DNA of 32,226 bases. Origin: CAYPUG01 sp964413905. Lineage in GTDB: Bacteria > Chloroflexota > Anaerolineae > JAADDB01. Of this stretch, positions 8,357 to 15,972 are shown one piece after another. The position numbers and the translations under genes are program-made. The notes below the pieces were generated by a model that made no database searches, had not been told where the DNA came from, and was given only the letters and a program-made list of their open reading frames with translations. The stretch spans positions 1-32,226 of the forward strand of contig CAYPUG010000019.1 of assembly GCA_964413905.1 (NCBI GenBank). The letters are read 5' to 3'. The number at the start of each line of letters is the position of its first letter. Position 1 is the first letter of the stretch.

Positions 8357-10651
8357 GTGAACACACGCGGGTTGCCGTGGCACCACATTCACATTTTGGG
8401 GATGGGAGGTACGGGTCTCTCCGCGATCGCGCGCGTGTTGTTGGAGCAGGGGTATCGGGTCAGTGGGTGCGACCGTCAGGACGGGGCCCTGCTTCGCGAT
8501 CTGGCCCGACTGGGGGCACAGGTGATGGTGGGTCATGATCCCGCGCACGTAAGGGACGCGGACGCGCTTTTGGTGACATCCGCGGCGCCTACGGATCATC
8601 CCGAAGTGACGGCTGCGCGAGCACAGGGGATTCCTGTCCTCAAGCGGCGAGAGTTTCTCCCTTACGTGTTGGCTGGCCGAGAGGTGGTCGCGGTGGCCGG
8701 AACGCATGGAAAGACCACGACTACGGCGATGGTGGTCCACATGTTGCGGAGTATGGGCCGTGAGGTGGGATACATCATTGGCTCGGTGGTCCCTCGCTGG
8801 GGCAACGCGGCTGCGGGATCCGATCCGGTGTTCGTTATCGAGGCGGACGAGTACGATTACATGTTTTGGGGCCTCACCCCACTGGTGGCCGTGGTCACGA
8901 ATGTGGAGTGGGATCATGTGGATTGTTTTCCGACCCGGGAAGCTTATGTGGACGCATTTGTGACGTTTGCCGGTCGGGCGGAGAGTTTAGTGGTCTGCGC
9001 GGATGACGCAGGCGCACGGGTGGTCGGGGTGCGCAGTGGTGTGAAGGCGATCACTTATGGATTTTCTCCGGACGCGCGGTGGCGCCCCGTGGGCGCGGAG
9101 GTGTCCCCCTCAGGCAGGTGGCAATTTGTCCCCGAGCAGGACGGCCGACCGGTCGCGGAGCCGGTGGTTTTGCAGGTGCCGGGCCGTCATAATGTGCTCA
9201 ACGCATTGGCCGCGTTGGCCGTGGTGGACGTTTTGGGGGTGGATGTGGCCCGGGCTGCACGACATTTGGCTTCTTATCAAGGGGCCGGTCGACGCTTCGA
9301 GGTGAAGGGTGAAGTGGGGGGGGTGGTGGTGGTCGACGATTATGCGCATCACCCTACAGAGGTGCAGGCGACGTTAGCCGCGGCTCGGGAGATGTACCCG
9401 GAGCGGCGAATATGGGCCGTTTTTCAACCCCATACATACAGTCGCACGCGGGCGCTTTTAGCACAGTGGGGTGGAGCGTTTTCTGAGGCGGATGCAGTGG
9501 CCGTTATGGAGATCTACGCAGCCCGGGAGGTGGATACGCTGGGCCTGTCCGGCGAGAAGGTGGCTCAATCGCTTCGGCATCCCCGTGTGCAATACACCGG
9601 TGGGGTGGAGGAGACGGTGGCGTATTTACAGGCCCACGTGCGCTCCGGGGATGTGGTACTCACATTGGGCGCGGGGACCAGTGTGAAAGTGGCCGATGCG
9701 TTGGTGGATAGGCTCCGTCAACGGCACGATGCGCTCCGGGTTTGGCAACAGATATTGGGTGATGATCTGCTCGCGGAACAGGTGCCGTTGGCCCCGTATA
9801 CCACGTTTCGCATTGGTGGGCCGGCGGATGTGTTGGCCGTACCCACCCGGACGGAGCGTTTTGTGGCTTTGGCGCGGAGCGCCGCGGAGAGAGGGGTGCC
9901 CTTTTTGGTATTGGGTGGAGGAAGCAACGTGCTCCTCCCGGATGAAGGGATACGCGGCTTGGTGATTGTGAACCGTTGCCGCACGTTTGAAGTGCTCTCC
10001 GAGGAGGATGAGTGGGTGTACGTGCGGGCGGATGCCGGGGTTTCCCTGGCGGGATTGGCTCGCGAGGCCGTGCGACGGGGGTGGGATGGTCTGACGTGGG
10101 CGGTAAGTATTCCCGGCACGGTGGGCGGCGCAGTGGTCGGAAACGCGGGGGCCCACGGGGGCAGCATGGCCGATGTGGTGGCCTGGGTTCGCTTGTTGCA
10201 AGGAGACGGCCGGGTGGTCCGTGTGGCCGGGCAGGATTTGGGATATGGATATCGTACATCTGTGCTGAAGGAGGCGCGCCGCCGGGGGGAGATGTTTCCG
10301 TTGGTGGTGGATGTGGCGTTACGACTGCGTCGCGGGGACGCCCGACAGTTGCGCGAGCAGGCGGATGAGTATTTGGCGCATCGGCGACGCACACAGCCAA
10401 CGGAGTCCAGTGTGGGGTCTATTTTTCGCAATCCACCGGGGGACTACGCGGGGCGACTCATTGAGGCGGCGGGGTTGAAGGGCACCCGTGTAGGCGATGT
10501 GGCCGTTTCCACGGTCCACGCGAATTTTATCGTGAATTTGGGCAACGGTCGGGCCGCGGATGTGCGGGCGTTAATCCGCTTGATCCAGGAGCGGGTGCAA
10601 AAGCAGTTTGGGGTTCACCTGGAACTGGAGATCCTCATCGTTGGGGGATAG
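8357..10651 (+). CDS. murC-murB: Bifunctional MurC-MurB fusion: UDP-MurNAc--L-alanine ligase / UDP-MurNAc dehydrogenase
   Basis: Residues 1 to about 455 are a full MurC: IHILGMGGTGLSAIA, P-loop GTHGKTTTTAMV, EADEYDYMFW, NVEWDHVD and DDYAHHPTEVQATL. From about 470 to 764 there is a complete MurB: TTFRIGGPADVLAVP, LGGGSNVLLPD, the FAD-contacting AVSIPGTVGGAVVGNAGAHGG, YGYRTSVLK, the active serine segment SSVGSIFRNP and the final LELEILIVGG carrying the family's catalytic glutamate. The frame is continuous with no internal ribosome site at the join. MurB makes UDP-MurNAc and MurC adds L-alanine, so the fusion joins successive steps. GTG at 8357 follows the upstream stop by 4 bases; GTG at 8339 is an alternative that overlaps the previous gene and lacks a clear ribosome site. 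Confidence 0.93.
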   Translation: MNTRGLPWHHIHILGMGGTGLSAIARVLLEQGYRVSGCDRQDGALLRDLARLGAQVMVGHDPAHVRDADALLVTSAAPTDHPEVTAARAQGIPVLKRREFLPYVLAGREVVAVAGTHGKTTTTAMVVHMLRSMGREVGYIIGSVVPRWGNAAAGSDPVFVIEADEYDYMFWGLTPLVAVVTNVEWDHVDCFPTREAYVDAFVTFAGRAESLVVCADDAGARVVGVRSGVKAITYGFSPDARWRPVGAEVSPSGRWQFVPEQDGRPVAEPVVLQVPGRHNVLNALAALAVVDVLGVDVARAARHLASYQGAGRRFEVKGEVGGVVVVDDYAHHPTEVQATLAAAREMYPERRIWAVFQPHTYSRTRALLAQWGGAFSEADAVAVMEIYAAREVDTLGLSGEKVAQSLRHPRVQYTGGVEETVAYLQAHVRSGDVVLTLGAGTSVKVADALVDRLRQRHDALRVWQQILGDDLLAEQVPLAPYTTFRIGGPADVLAVPTRTERFVALARSAAERGVPFLVLGGGSNVLLPDEGIRGLVIVNRCRTFEVLSEEDEWVYVRADAGVSLAGLAREAVRRGWDGLTWAVSIPGTVGGAVVGNAGAHGGSMADVVAWVRLLQGDGRVVRVAGQDLGYGYRTSVLKEARRRGEMFPLVVDVALRLRRGDARQLREQADEYLAHRRRTQPTESSVGSIFRNPPGDYAGRLIEAAGLKGTRVGDVAVSTVHANFIVNLGNGRAADVRALIRLIQERVQKQFGVHLELEILIVGG

Positions 10652-10679
10652 TGCAGGACAAAGGAGGTCATTTTTTTCG

Positions 10680-11744
10680 ATGAATGTGGGTGTCATTTTC
10701 GGTGGCCGATCGGCCGAACACGACGTGAGTATTATGTCCGCTCGTTATGTGGTCCAGATGTTGCAGCGTCGGGATCACATTCCGGTGCTCATGTACATTG
10801 ACCGTTGGGGCCGATGGTGGTTTGATACGGTGGCTATTCGAGTGCTCGAGGAGGGAGCATCGGTGATCCCATCTCCCCCAATGGTGCCGGCGCCCAAGGA
10901 GTTGTTGCCGTCGGTAGAGCGAGTGGCGCAAGTGGATATTTTGTTTCCGGTGTTGCACGGCCCCTTTGGTGAGGACGGGACGTTGCAAGGGATGTTCGAT
11001 GTGTTGGGGTTGCCTTATGTGGGCAGTGGGGTGACCGGTAGTGCGGTGGGGATGGATAAGGTGGTCGCGAAGCGGGTGTTTCAGGCAGTAGGGTTACCGG
11101 TGTTGCCGTATGTGGTGGTGTATTTGCATGAAGTACGTGCGGGTGTGGAAGAGGTGGTGGCACGGGTGGAGTCTGAACTCGCGTATCCGGTGTTTGTGAA
11201 GCCTGCGAATTTGGGTTCCAGTGTGGGGATTAGCAAGGTCGGAGACGCGACGGAATTGGTGGATGCGTTGTTCGCGGCAGGGCGGTACGATAGCAAGATC
11301 GTGGTGGAGCAGGGAATTTCGGCGCGGGAGATCGAGGTCGGTGTTCTGGGGAATCATACCCCGCGAGCGTCGGTCCCGGGGGAAGTGGTCCCCGGACGAG
11401 AGTGGTACGATTATGAAGCAAAGTATGTGGATGAGGGAACACAGTTGCTCATCCCCGCGCCGATAGATGCAGATACGGCAGCCGTGGCGCAGGAAATGGC
11501 CCTTCGCGCGTTCCAAGCCGTGGACGCGGCCGGTCTGGCGCGCGTGGATTTTCTGATGGATAGGGAGGCGGGCACGCTTTATATCAATGAGGTGAACACC
11601 ATCCCGGGATTTACCCAGGTAAGTATGTACCCGAAGGTGTGGGAAGCCTCGGGGGTGCCTGGGGAGGAGTTGGTGGACACACTCATCCAATTGGGATTAG
11701 AACGATATGCCGAACGAAAGGGATTCGCGTCGTACTCAACGTAA
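10680..11744 (+). CDS. ddl: D-alanine--D-alanine ligase
   Basis: Ddl makes the D-Ala-D-Ala dipeptide used by MurF. The 354-residue ATP-grasp protein begins MNVGVIFGGRSAEHDVSIMSA and contains HGPFGEDGTLQGMFDVLGLPYVGSG, the VFVKPANLGSSVGISKV ATP-binding strand, EQGISAREIEVGVLG, DYEAKY and the metal-binding YINEVNTIPGFTQVSMYPK. Length is normal. The ATG at 10680 is preceded by AGGAGG at 10662-10667 with a rather long 12-base spacer made largely of T residues; no in-frame start lies closer. A frame extension upstream into murB has no support. The 3' end overlaps the proposed ftsQ start by 38 bases. Confidence 0.95.
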   Translation: MNVGVIFGGRSAEHDVSIMSARYVVQMLQRRDHIPVLMYIDRWGRWWFDTVAIRVLEEGASVIPSPPMVPAPKELLPSVERVAQVDILFPVLHGPFGEDGTLQGMFDVLGLPYVGSGVTGSAVGMDKVVAKRVFQAVGLPVLPYVVVYLHEVRAGVEEVVARVESELAYPVFVKPANLGSSVGISKVGDATELVDALFAAGRYDSKIVVEQGISAREIEVGVLGNHTPRASVPGEVVPGREWYDYEAKYVDEGTQLLIPAPIDADTAAVAQEMALRAFQAVDAAGLARVDFLMDREAGTLYINEVNTIPGFTQVSMYPKVWEASGVPGEELVDTLIQLGLERYAERKGFASYST

Positions 11745-12624
11745 CTCACAACGTCGCTCACGTACTACGCGGCGGACCGTTCGGCGTTCGGATCCCCGGC
11801 CCCGTCGTTCCCGGCGGGCGCGGGGGAGACGGCGTCATATGCGGGCGGAGAGGGGACTTAATCTCCCCTTACAGATTGAACGGGTGGAACGGGCGCTTTC
11901 CATTCCCCCGTTGGGTCGCCCTCAAATGGTGGCGTTGGCTCTTTTGGGCGTGGGGGTGGCTTTGTTGGTGCTCATGGGAATGAGCGATACGTTTTATGTG
12001 TACAGGGAGGATGTACGAGTCCAAGGGGTAAAGTACACATCGGTTGAGGAGGTGTACAAGGTATCCGGGGTGGAGGGGTGCCATGCGTTTTACGTGCGCC
12101 CGACGGAGGTGGCTTCCCGGGTGGAACAATTGCCTTTTGTGCGCCGGGCGAAGGTTCGGGTGATGGTACCGGCTCGGGTCACTATTCTGGTGGAGGAGCG
12201 GGTTCCTGTGCTGGTGTGGCAGCGCGCGGATGGGGTGTTTTGGGTAGACAAGGAAGGGCAGGTGTTGCCACCTAAGGGGGAGATACGCGGTTTGTTGCGG
12301 GTTGTGGATCCCCAGGGCCTGGCGGCCGTGTCACCGGAGGGTTCCCCCGAAAGGGAGATGTTCGATACATATCTGCTACAGACATTGCGCGATATACATG
12401 AAATTTTTCCTAGTGTGAACACTGTGTTGTATGATCGCAGTGCCGGATTGCGTTTGGTGGTGCGGACGAGTGCGGGGGATATGCAGGTGTATTTGGGAGG
12501 ATATATCGGGTTGGAAAGACGTTTGGAGTACTTGCCGACGGTGTTACGTGAGATGCGTCGCCAAGGAATGTGGTATCGTTTTATCGATCTGAGCAATCCG
12601 GACCAGATCGTGTTAGAACCCTAA
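11707..12624 (+). CDS. ftsQ: Cell division protein FtsQ/DivIB with long Arg-rich cytoplasmic tail
   Basis: A 305-residue single-pass protein. Residues 1-50 form an Arg/Ser-rich, very basic cytoplasmic tail; one membrane helix spans about 73-94 (MVALALLGVGVALLVLMGMS); residues about 98-170 fit a POTRA domain (VRVQGVKYTSVEEVYKVSGV ... LPFVRRAKVRVMVPARVTILVEE), followed by the beta domain typical of FtsQ. It recruits and regulates the septal synthase via FtsB/FtsL-type partners outside the membrane. Position between ddl and ftsA is the classical one. The ATG at 11707 overlaps ddl by 38 bases and lacks a strong ribosome site. ATG at 11839, with GGGGGAG at 11822-11828, would remove the basic tail and is a credible alternative. 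Confidence 0.85.
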   Translation: MPNERDSRRTQRNSQRRSRTTRRTVRRSDPRPRRSRRARGRRRHMRAERGLNLPLQIERVERALSIPPLGRPQMVALALLGVGVALLVLMGMSDTFYVYREDVRVQGVKYTSVEEVYKVSGVEGCHAFYVRPTEVASRVEQLPFVRRAKVRVMVPARVTILVEERVPVLVWQRADGVFWVDKEGQVLPPKGEIRGLLRVVDPQGLAAVSPEGSPEREMFDTYLLQTLRDIHEIFPSVNTVLYDRSAGLRLVVRTSAGDMQVYLGGYIGLERRLEYLPTVLREMRRQGMWYRFIDLSNPDQIVLEP

Positions 12625-12636
12625 AGGAGTGTATCC

Positions 12637-13887
12637 GTGGACGATATCATTGCCGCGTTGGATGTGGGCACAACCAAGATCGTCGCCATCATCGGGGAAA
12701 TCGACGATGAACAGTTGAGCATCATCGGCATCGGTGAAGTGCCCTCGCGAGGGATGCGCCGTGGGGTGGTGGTGAACGTGCACGAGGTGACCGCGGCGAT
12801 TGGGGAGGCCGTGCGCATCGCAGAGCGTGCGGCCAACGTGCGCATTGAGAGCGCGTTGGTCAGCCTATCCGGTGCGAACGTGGAGGCGCTTCCCTCTCGC
12901 GGCCTGGTGACGATTGCGGGGCGCGGTGTGCGCAGTGTCACTTTGGAGGATATTCGGCGGGCCTTGGAGAACGCGGTGGTGGGATCCTTACCTCCCGGCC
13001 GCGAGGTGGTGCTTACTATCCCGCGCACGTACAAGGTGGATGATCAGGAAGATATCCGAGACCCCATCGGCATGGAAGGGTTTCGCCTGGAGGTGGACGC
13101 GTTGGTGATTACGGCGTCCACTGTGGCCGTGCAGAATTTGGTGAAATGTGTTCGCGGCAATCAGATCGAGGTGGACGATCTTATCCTTCAGTCCATTGCT
13201 TCAGGGTTGGCCGTGCTTTCGGAGGAGGAGCGAGAGTTGGGGGTCGCTGTTATGGATGTGGGAGGGGGGACCACAGATGTGGCCATCTTCCTGGAAGGCA
13301 CGCCCTGGCATGTTCACGGGGTTCAGGTAGCCGGGTATCATCTCACCCAGGATGTGGCCATCGGCCTTCGGATGCCCATGTCCGCGGCGGAGGAGTTGAA
13401 ATTACATTACGGTAACGTGCAAACTCGATGGGTCTCCGAGGATGAGACGGTGACCATCGGGGGATTTGGGGATGATAGTCGACGGGTGATCAGCCGTCAC
13501 CTTCTGGCCGAAATTCTGGAGGCGCGCGCGGAGGAGATATTGGATCTGGCGTGGAAGGGCGTTAAAGCTTCGGGCTACGATGGCTTGTTACCGGCCGGCG
13601 TGGTGCTGGCCGGTGGAACGGCTCAGTTGCCCGGGTTCCGAGATCTGGCTCGGGAGTATCTGGATGTGCCGGTGCGGGTGGGAACGCTTCCACCCTTTAA
13701 GGGGTTGGATGAGGAGCATCGGTCTCCGGCGTATGCCACCGCGGTGGGGCTGTTGTTGTACGGGATGCGTCAACCCATTCACTTGGGGTTCCAACGGGCC
13801 CCTTCTCGGCGAGAACCCGGAGGCGGTTGGTGGCACCGGGTAGGTGATTGGTTACGACGTCTGCTGCCTGCAGGGACGGAATCATAA
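12637..13887 (+). CDS. ftsA: Cell division protein FtsA
   Basis: FtsA is an actin-fold ATPase that tethers FtsZ to the membrane. The 416-residue protein has the phosphate-1 motif ALDVGTTKIVAIIGE at the N-terminus, the SHS2/1C domain region (SGANVEALPSRGLVTIAG, PRTYKVDDQEDIRDPIGMEG), the phosphate-2 motif VMDVGGGTTDVAIF, the adenosine motif VVLAGGTAQLPGF, and a C-terminal amphipathic membrane-targeting segment HRVGDWLRRLLPAG. Length and order of motifs are normal. The GTG start is supported by AAAGGAG at 12623-12629, about 7 bases upstream. The gene lies 12 bases after ftsQ and its TAA overlaps the ribosome site of ftsZ. Confidence 0.95.
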   Translation: MDDIIAALDVGTTKIVAIIGEIDDEQLSIIGIGEVPSRGMRRGVVVNVHEVTAAIGEAVRIAERAANVRIESALVSLSGANVEALPSRGLVTIAGRGVRSVTLEDIRRALENAVVGSLPPGREVVLTIPRTYKVDDQEDIRDPIGMEGFRLEVDALVITASTVAVQNLVKCVRGNQIEVDDLILQSIASGLAVLSEEERELGVAVMDVGGGTTDVAIFLEGTPWHVHGVQVAGYHLTQDVAIGLRMPMSAAEELKLHYGNVQTRWVSEDETVTIGGFGDDSRRVISRHLLAEILEARAEEILDLAWKGVKASGYDGLLPAGVVLAGGTAQLPGFRDLAREYLDVPVRVGTLPPFKGLDEEHRSPAYATAVGLLLYGMRQPIHLGFQRAPSRREPGGGWWHRVGDWLRRLLPAGTES

Positions 13888-13898
13888 GGAGGTATACG

Positions 13899-15218
13899 GT
13901 GGATTGGGAACCGCGTGCGAGTTTTGTGTATGAGGAAGGTGAAGGGAAACAGCCAAGGCAACGAGGCCCTGCCCGTTCTCTGAACGATGGGTCTAAGGGT
14001 GGGAATAGGACGTTTCGGCCGGGAAAACCATCGTCCGGGGGGATAGCGTCTGCCGAGCGCACACAACCGGGTGCGCGGTTCCAAGGGCCGAAAGCCCATG
14101 AGGAACAAGATAATGCCGATTCCCGAAGGGAGGTTAAAAGAAAAATGACAGCCAGGAAAACATCACATGGTTCGGTGAACTCGCAGGCCAATATTAAGGT
14201 GGTCGGCTTGGGTGGAGGCGGGTCGAACGCGGTGAACCGCATGATCGAGATGGGATTGCAGGGTGTGGAGTTCATCGCGGTGAACACGGACAGCCAGGCC
14301 CTGATGCTCTCTAAGGCGCCTATCCGCCTGCGTATTGGCGAGCGCATTACTCGCGGGCTGGGCTCCGGGGGCAATCCGGAAATCGGACGCAAGGCCGCGG
14401 AGGAATCCATCGAAGACCTGCGAGAGGTGCTCAAAGGTGCGGATATGGTCTTCATTACCGCGGGTATGGGCGGCGGTACCGGGACCGGGGCCAGTCCCGT
14501 TGTAGCGGCCTTGGCGAAGGAGGAAGGGGCTCTGACGATTGGTGTGGTGACCAAACCCTTCGCCTTTGAGGGAGAGAAGCGCCGTCAGGTGGCCGAAGCC
14601 GGAATTCGCGAGTTGGAACAGGCTGTGGACACCCTCATTGTCATTCCTAACGATAAGTTGCTGCAACTGGTAGATAAGAAGGTGAGCATTCTGGACGCGT
14701 TTAAACTGGCGGACGATGTTTTGCGCCAGGGCATTCAGGGGATTTCCGAGTTGATTACGGTGCCCGGCTTAATCAACTTGGACTTTGCGGATGTGCGTAC
14801 AATCATGAACGAAGGCGGTACGGCATTGATGTCGATCGGTCGGGCCAGCGGGGATAATCGGGCCGTAGAAGCTGCAGAGCAAGCCATTTACAGTTCTTTG
14901 TTGGATACCAGCATTGAGGGTGCGCGGGGCATCCTCTTCAACGTGACGGCCGGCACGAACTTGACGTTGCATGAAGTAAGCCAAGCCGCGGAGATGATCC
15001 AGCGGGCTGCCCATCCCGAGGCGAACATTATTTTCGGTGCGGTCATCGATGATACCATGCAGGATGAGTTGCGGATTACGGTGATTGCGACGGGGTTTGA
15101 TCGGGAAGACCAGACAGAATCCAGACCGCGATCCCCCAAGACCATTCCGTTCCCCGAACGACGCGGTGGGGATGATGGGGACGATTTGGACATCCCTGCC
15201 TTCTTGCGGCGGAAATAG
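13899..15218 (+). CDS. ftsZ: Cell division GTPase FtsZ with an 82-residue N-terminal extension or alternative start
   Basis: FtsZ is the tubulin-like GTPase that forms the Z ring. The GTPase core begins NIKVVGLGGGGSNAVNRM. The tubulin signature GMGGGTGTGASPVV, the T7 loop NLDFADVRTIMNEGG and the C-terminal FtsA-binding peptide DIPAFLRRK at the very end are present. Two starts look good. GTG at 13899 has AAGGAGGT at 13886-13893, 5 bases upstream, and gives 439 residues. ATG at 14145 has AAGGGAGGT at 14126-14134 and gives 357 residues of ordinary FtsZ. The intervening 82 codons are stop-free and encode a polar, Gly/Glu/Arg/Gln-rich, probably disordered segment. I give the longer form; both may be made. 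Confidence 0.95.
   Translation: MDWEPRASFVYEEGEGKQPRQRGPARSLNDGSKGGNRTFRPGKPSSGGIASAERTQPGARFQGPKAHEEQDNADSRREVKRKMTARKTSHGSVNSQANIKVVGLGGGGSNAVNRMIEMGLQGVEFIAVNTDSQALMLSKAPIRLRIGERITRGLGSGGNPEIGRKAAEESIEDLREVLKGADMVFITAGMGGGTGTGASPVVAALAKEEGALTIGVVTKPFAFEGEKRRQVAEAGIRELEQAVDTLIVIPNDKLLQLVDKKVSILDAFKLADDVLRQGIQGISELITVPGLINLDFADVRTIMNEGGTALMSIGRASGDNRAVEAAEQAIYSSLLDTSIEGARGILFNVTAGTNLTLHEVSQAAEMIQRAAHPEANIIFGAVIDDTMQDELRITVIATGFDREDQTESRPRSPKTIPFPERRGGDDGDDLDIPAFLRRK
14126..14147 (+). promoter_or_regulatory. Internal ribosome-binding site and ATG for a short FtsZ form
   Basis: AAGGGAGGT at 14126-14134 lies 10 bases before ATG 14145, in frame with ftsZ. The short form would begin MTARKTSHGSVNSQANIKVV, which is a conventional FtsZ N-terminus. 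Whether it is used in addition to GTG 13899 cannot be told from sequence. Confidence 0.5.
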
Positions 15219-15252
15219 GCGCTTTCGGGAATCGGCCGTCTTGTAGGGGGAA

Positions 15253-15301
15253 GAATTCGTGTAATTCTCGCGTCCGAAAGACGCGAGAATTACACGAATT
15301 C
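15253..15301 (+). terminator. Perfect 22-bp hairpin after ftsZ (terminator-like, no T tract)
   Basis: Bases 15253-15274 are the exact reverse complement of 15280-15301, separated by a 5-base CGAAA loop. GTAG 15243-15246 can also pair with CTAC 15302-15305 across a bulge. It begins 34 bases after the ftsZ stop. No run of T follows, so it may be a hairpin that ends or protects the dcw message rather than a classical intrinsic terminator. Confidence 0.7.
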
Positions 15302-15374
15302 CTACGCTTCTCTTACGCCAGCATACATAAAACGAAATGTGTCGGTCGGATAGGCTTCATACGGGAGGAGGAAG

Positions 15375-15539
15375 ATGAAGCCCGCTCGCTTTCACGAGGA
15401 AGGTTCGGATGACCGGGCAGCGGATGAACAGCCCGCAAGCGTTTCGCCCGAACAGGAGACATCGGCGGATGTGGACCGCGCGGAGATAAAAGACGAAGGA
15501 GGCGATGAGGAGTCTTCTTCAGAAGCGGAGAACGCTTGA
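15375..15539 (+). CDS. Small acidic hypothetical protein, 54 residues
   Basis: A short open frame begins ATG at 15375 with GGGAGGAGG at 15363-15371 just upstream, a strong ribosome site. The product (MKPARFHEEGSDD... ending SSSEAENA) is highly acidic, with Glu/Asp/Ser/Ala dominant, no hydrophobic segment and no cysteine, so it is probably disordered. It stands alone between the ftsZ hairpin and the nrdR promoter, which lies 25 bases downstream. I recognise no family. The ribosome site and codon pattern favour a real gene, but its small size leaves doubt. Confidence 0.5.
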   Translation: MKPARFHEEGSDDRAADEQPASVSPEQETSADVDRAEIKDEGGDEESSSEAENA

Positions 15540-15564
15540 ATTTCTCCCTGTGTGTTTGCTGAAT

Positions 15565-15594
15565 TTGCCCCCTTTTCTCCCCTTGTGTTATACT
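15565..15594 (+). promoter_or_regulatory. Promoter of the nrdR-nrdJ operon (extended -10)
   Basis: TTGCCC at 15565-15570 and TATACT at 15589-15594 are 18 bases apart, and TGT directly precedes the -10 (15586-15588), giving an extended -10. The expected transcript start is near 15601. The NrdR boxes lie just downstream, as expected for repression. Confidence 0.6.
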
Positions 15595-15608
15595 CACGCT
15601 CGCCTCGA

Positions 15609-15655
15609 CATCTATATGTAGTGGCAGAAATGGTTAATATCACTACATATAGGGC
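15609..15655 (+). promoter_or_regulatory. Pair of NrdR boxes
   Basis: CTATATGTAGTG at 15612-15623 recurs inverted as CACTACATATAG at 15641-15652, 12 of 12 bases identical. Both fit the known NrdR box (ACACWATATATWGTGT) with few mismatches. Taken as 16-mers (15609-15624 and 15640-15655) they are separated by 15 bp, 31 bp centre to centre, the helical phasing known for NrdR operators. They precede nrdR itself, so the operon is probably autoregulated and repressed when dATP-loaded NrdR binds. Confidence 0.8.
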
Positions 15656-15972
15656 CGGCTAACCGATAAAACTCTGCGGATGCACCTTGGTTTAGAAAGC
15701 AGCAGGGAAACTCCTGAATGCAATCGCGTTTGCACACCGTCTCTTCTACAAGGGTGTAGGGGCTCTTTCCAACGGTCTAGAGGCGTTTTGTCGCGTGTGT
15801 TTTCTCCATAACGCAAGTGTGTGTGCTTGTCCCCCCCGACCAACAACATGAGCGGCACGATTTGCGGTGCCCCAAGGGTACCGGGATGTGCTGTTTTTTT
15901 CCGTGAGGTCATCCAAATGGTGCGCGTTTCTCTGTTGGGGGGACGTGTTGTCGATGGAATGAGGAGGAAAAG
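15656..15972 (+). ncRNA. Structured 5' leader of nrdR-nrdJ (candidate cis-regulatory RNA)
   Basis: No gene is seen here. Domain 1 closes by CCTTGG 15685-15690 with CCAACGG 15769-15775 (one bulged C) plus AAAG 15696-15699 with CTTT 15765-15768. It holds three hairpins: 15703-15716, 15719-15734 (TGCAA/TTGCA) and 15743-15762 (CTTCTACA/TGTAGGGG). Domain 2 has a hairpin GGCAC/GTGCC (15854-15871) and a T7 run at 15894-15900 preceded by a possible terminator stem (15842-15849 with 15886-15895). A competing long-range pairing joins CCCCC-CAACA (15833-15845) to TGTTG-GGGGG (15933-15942). This looks like a leader RNA, possibly with attenuation. The consensus core of cobalamin riboswitches was not found. 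Confidence 0.5.

Noticed and set aside
15665..15678. GATAAAACTCTGCG similar to GACAAAACTCTGCG at 26478-26491
   Set aside because: A 13/14 match between two sites is expected by chance in 32 kb, and the flanks do not match.
15656..15972. Cobalamin riboswitch ahead of the B12-dependent reductase
   Set aside because: AGGGAA occurs at 15704-15709, but the conserved GCCACTG-type segment and the closing B12 box were not found in order. The region is kept as an unassigned structured leader.
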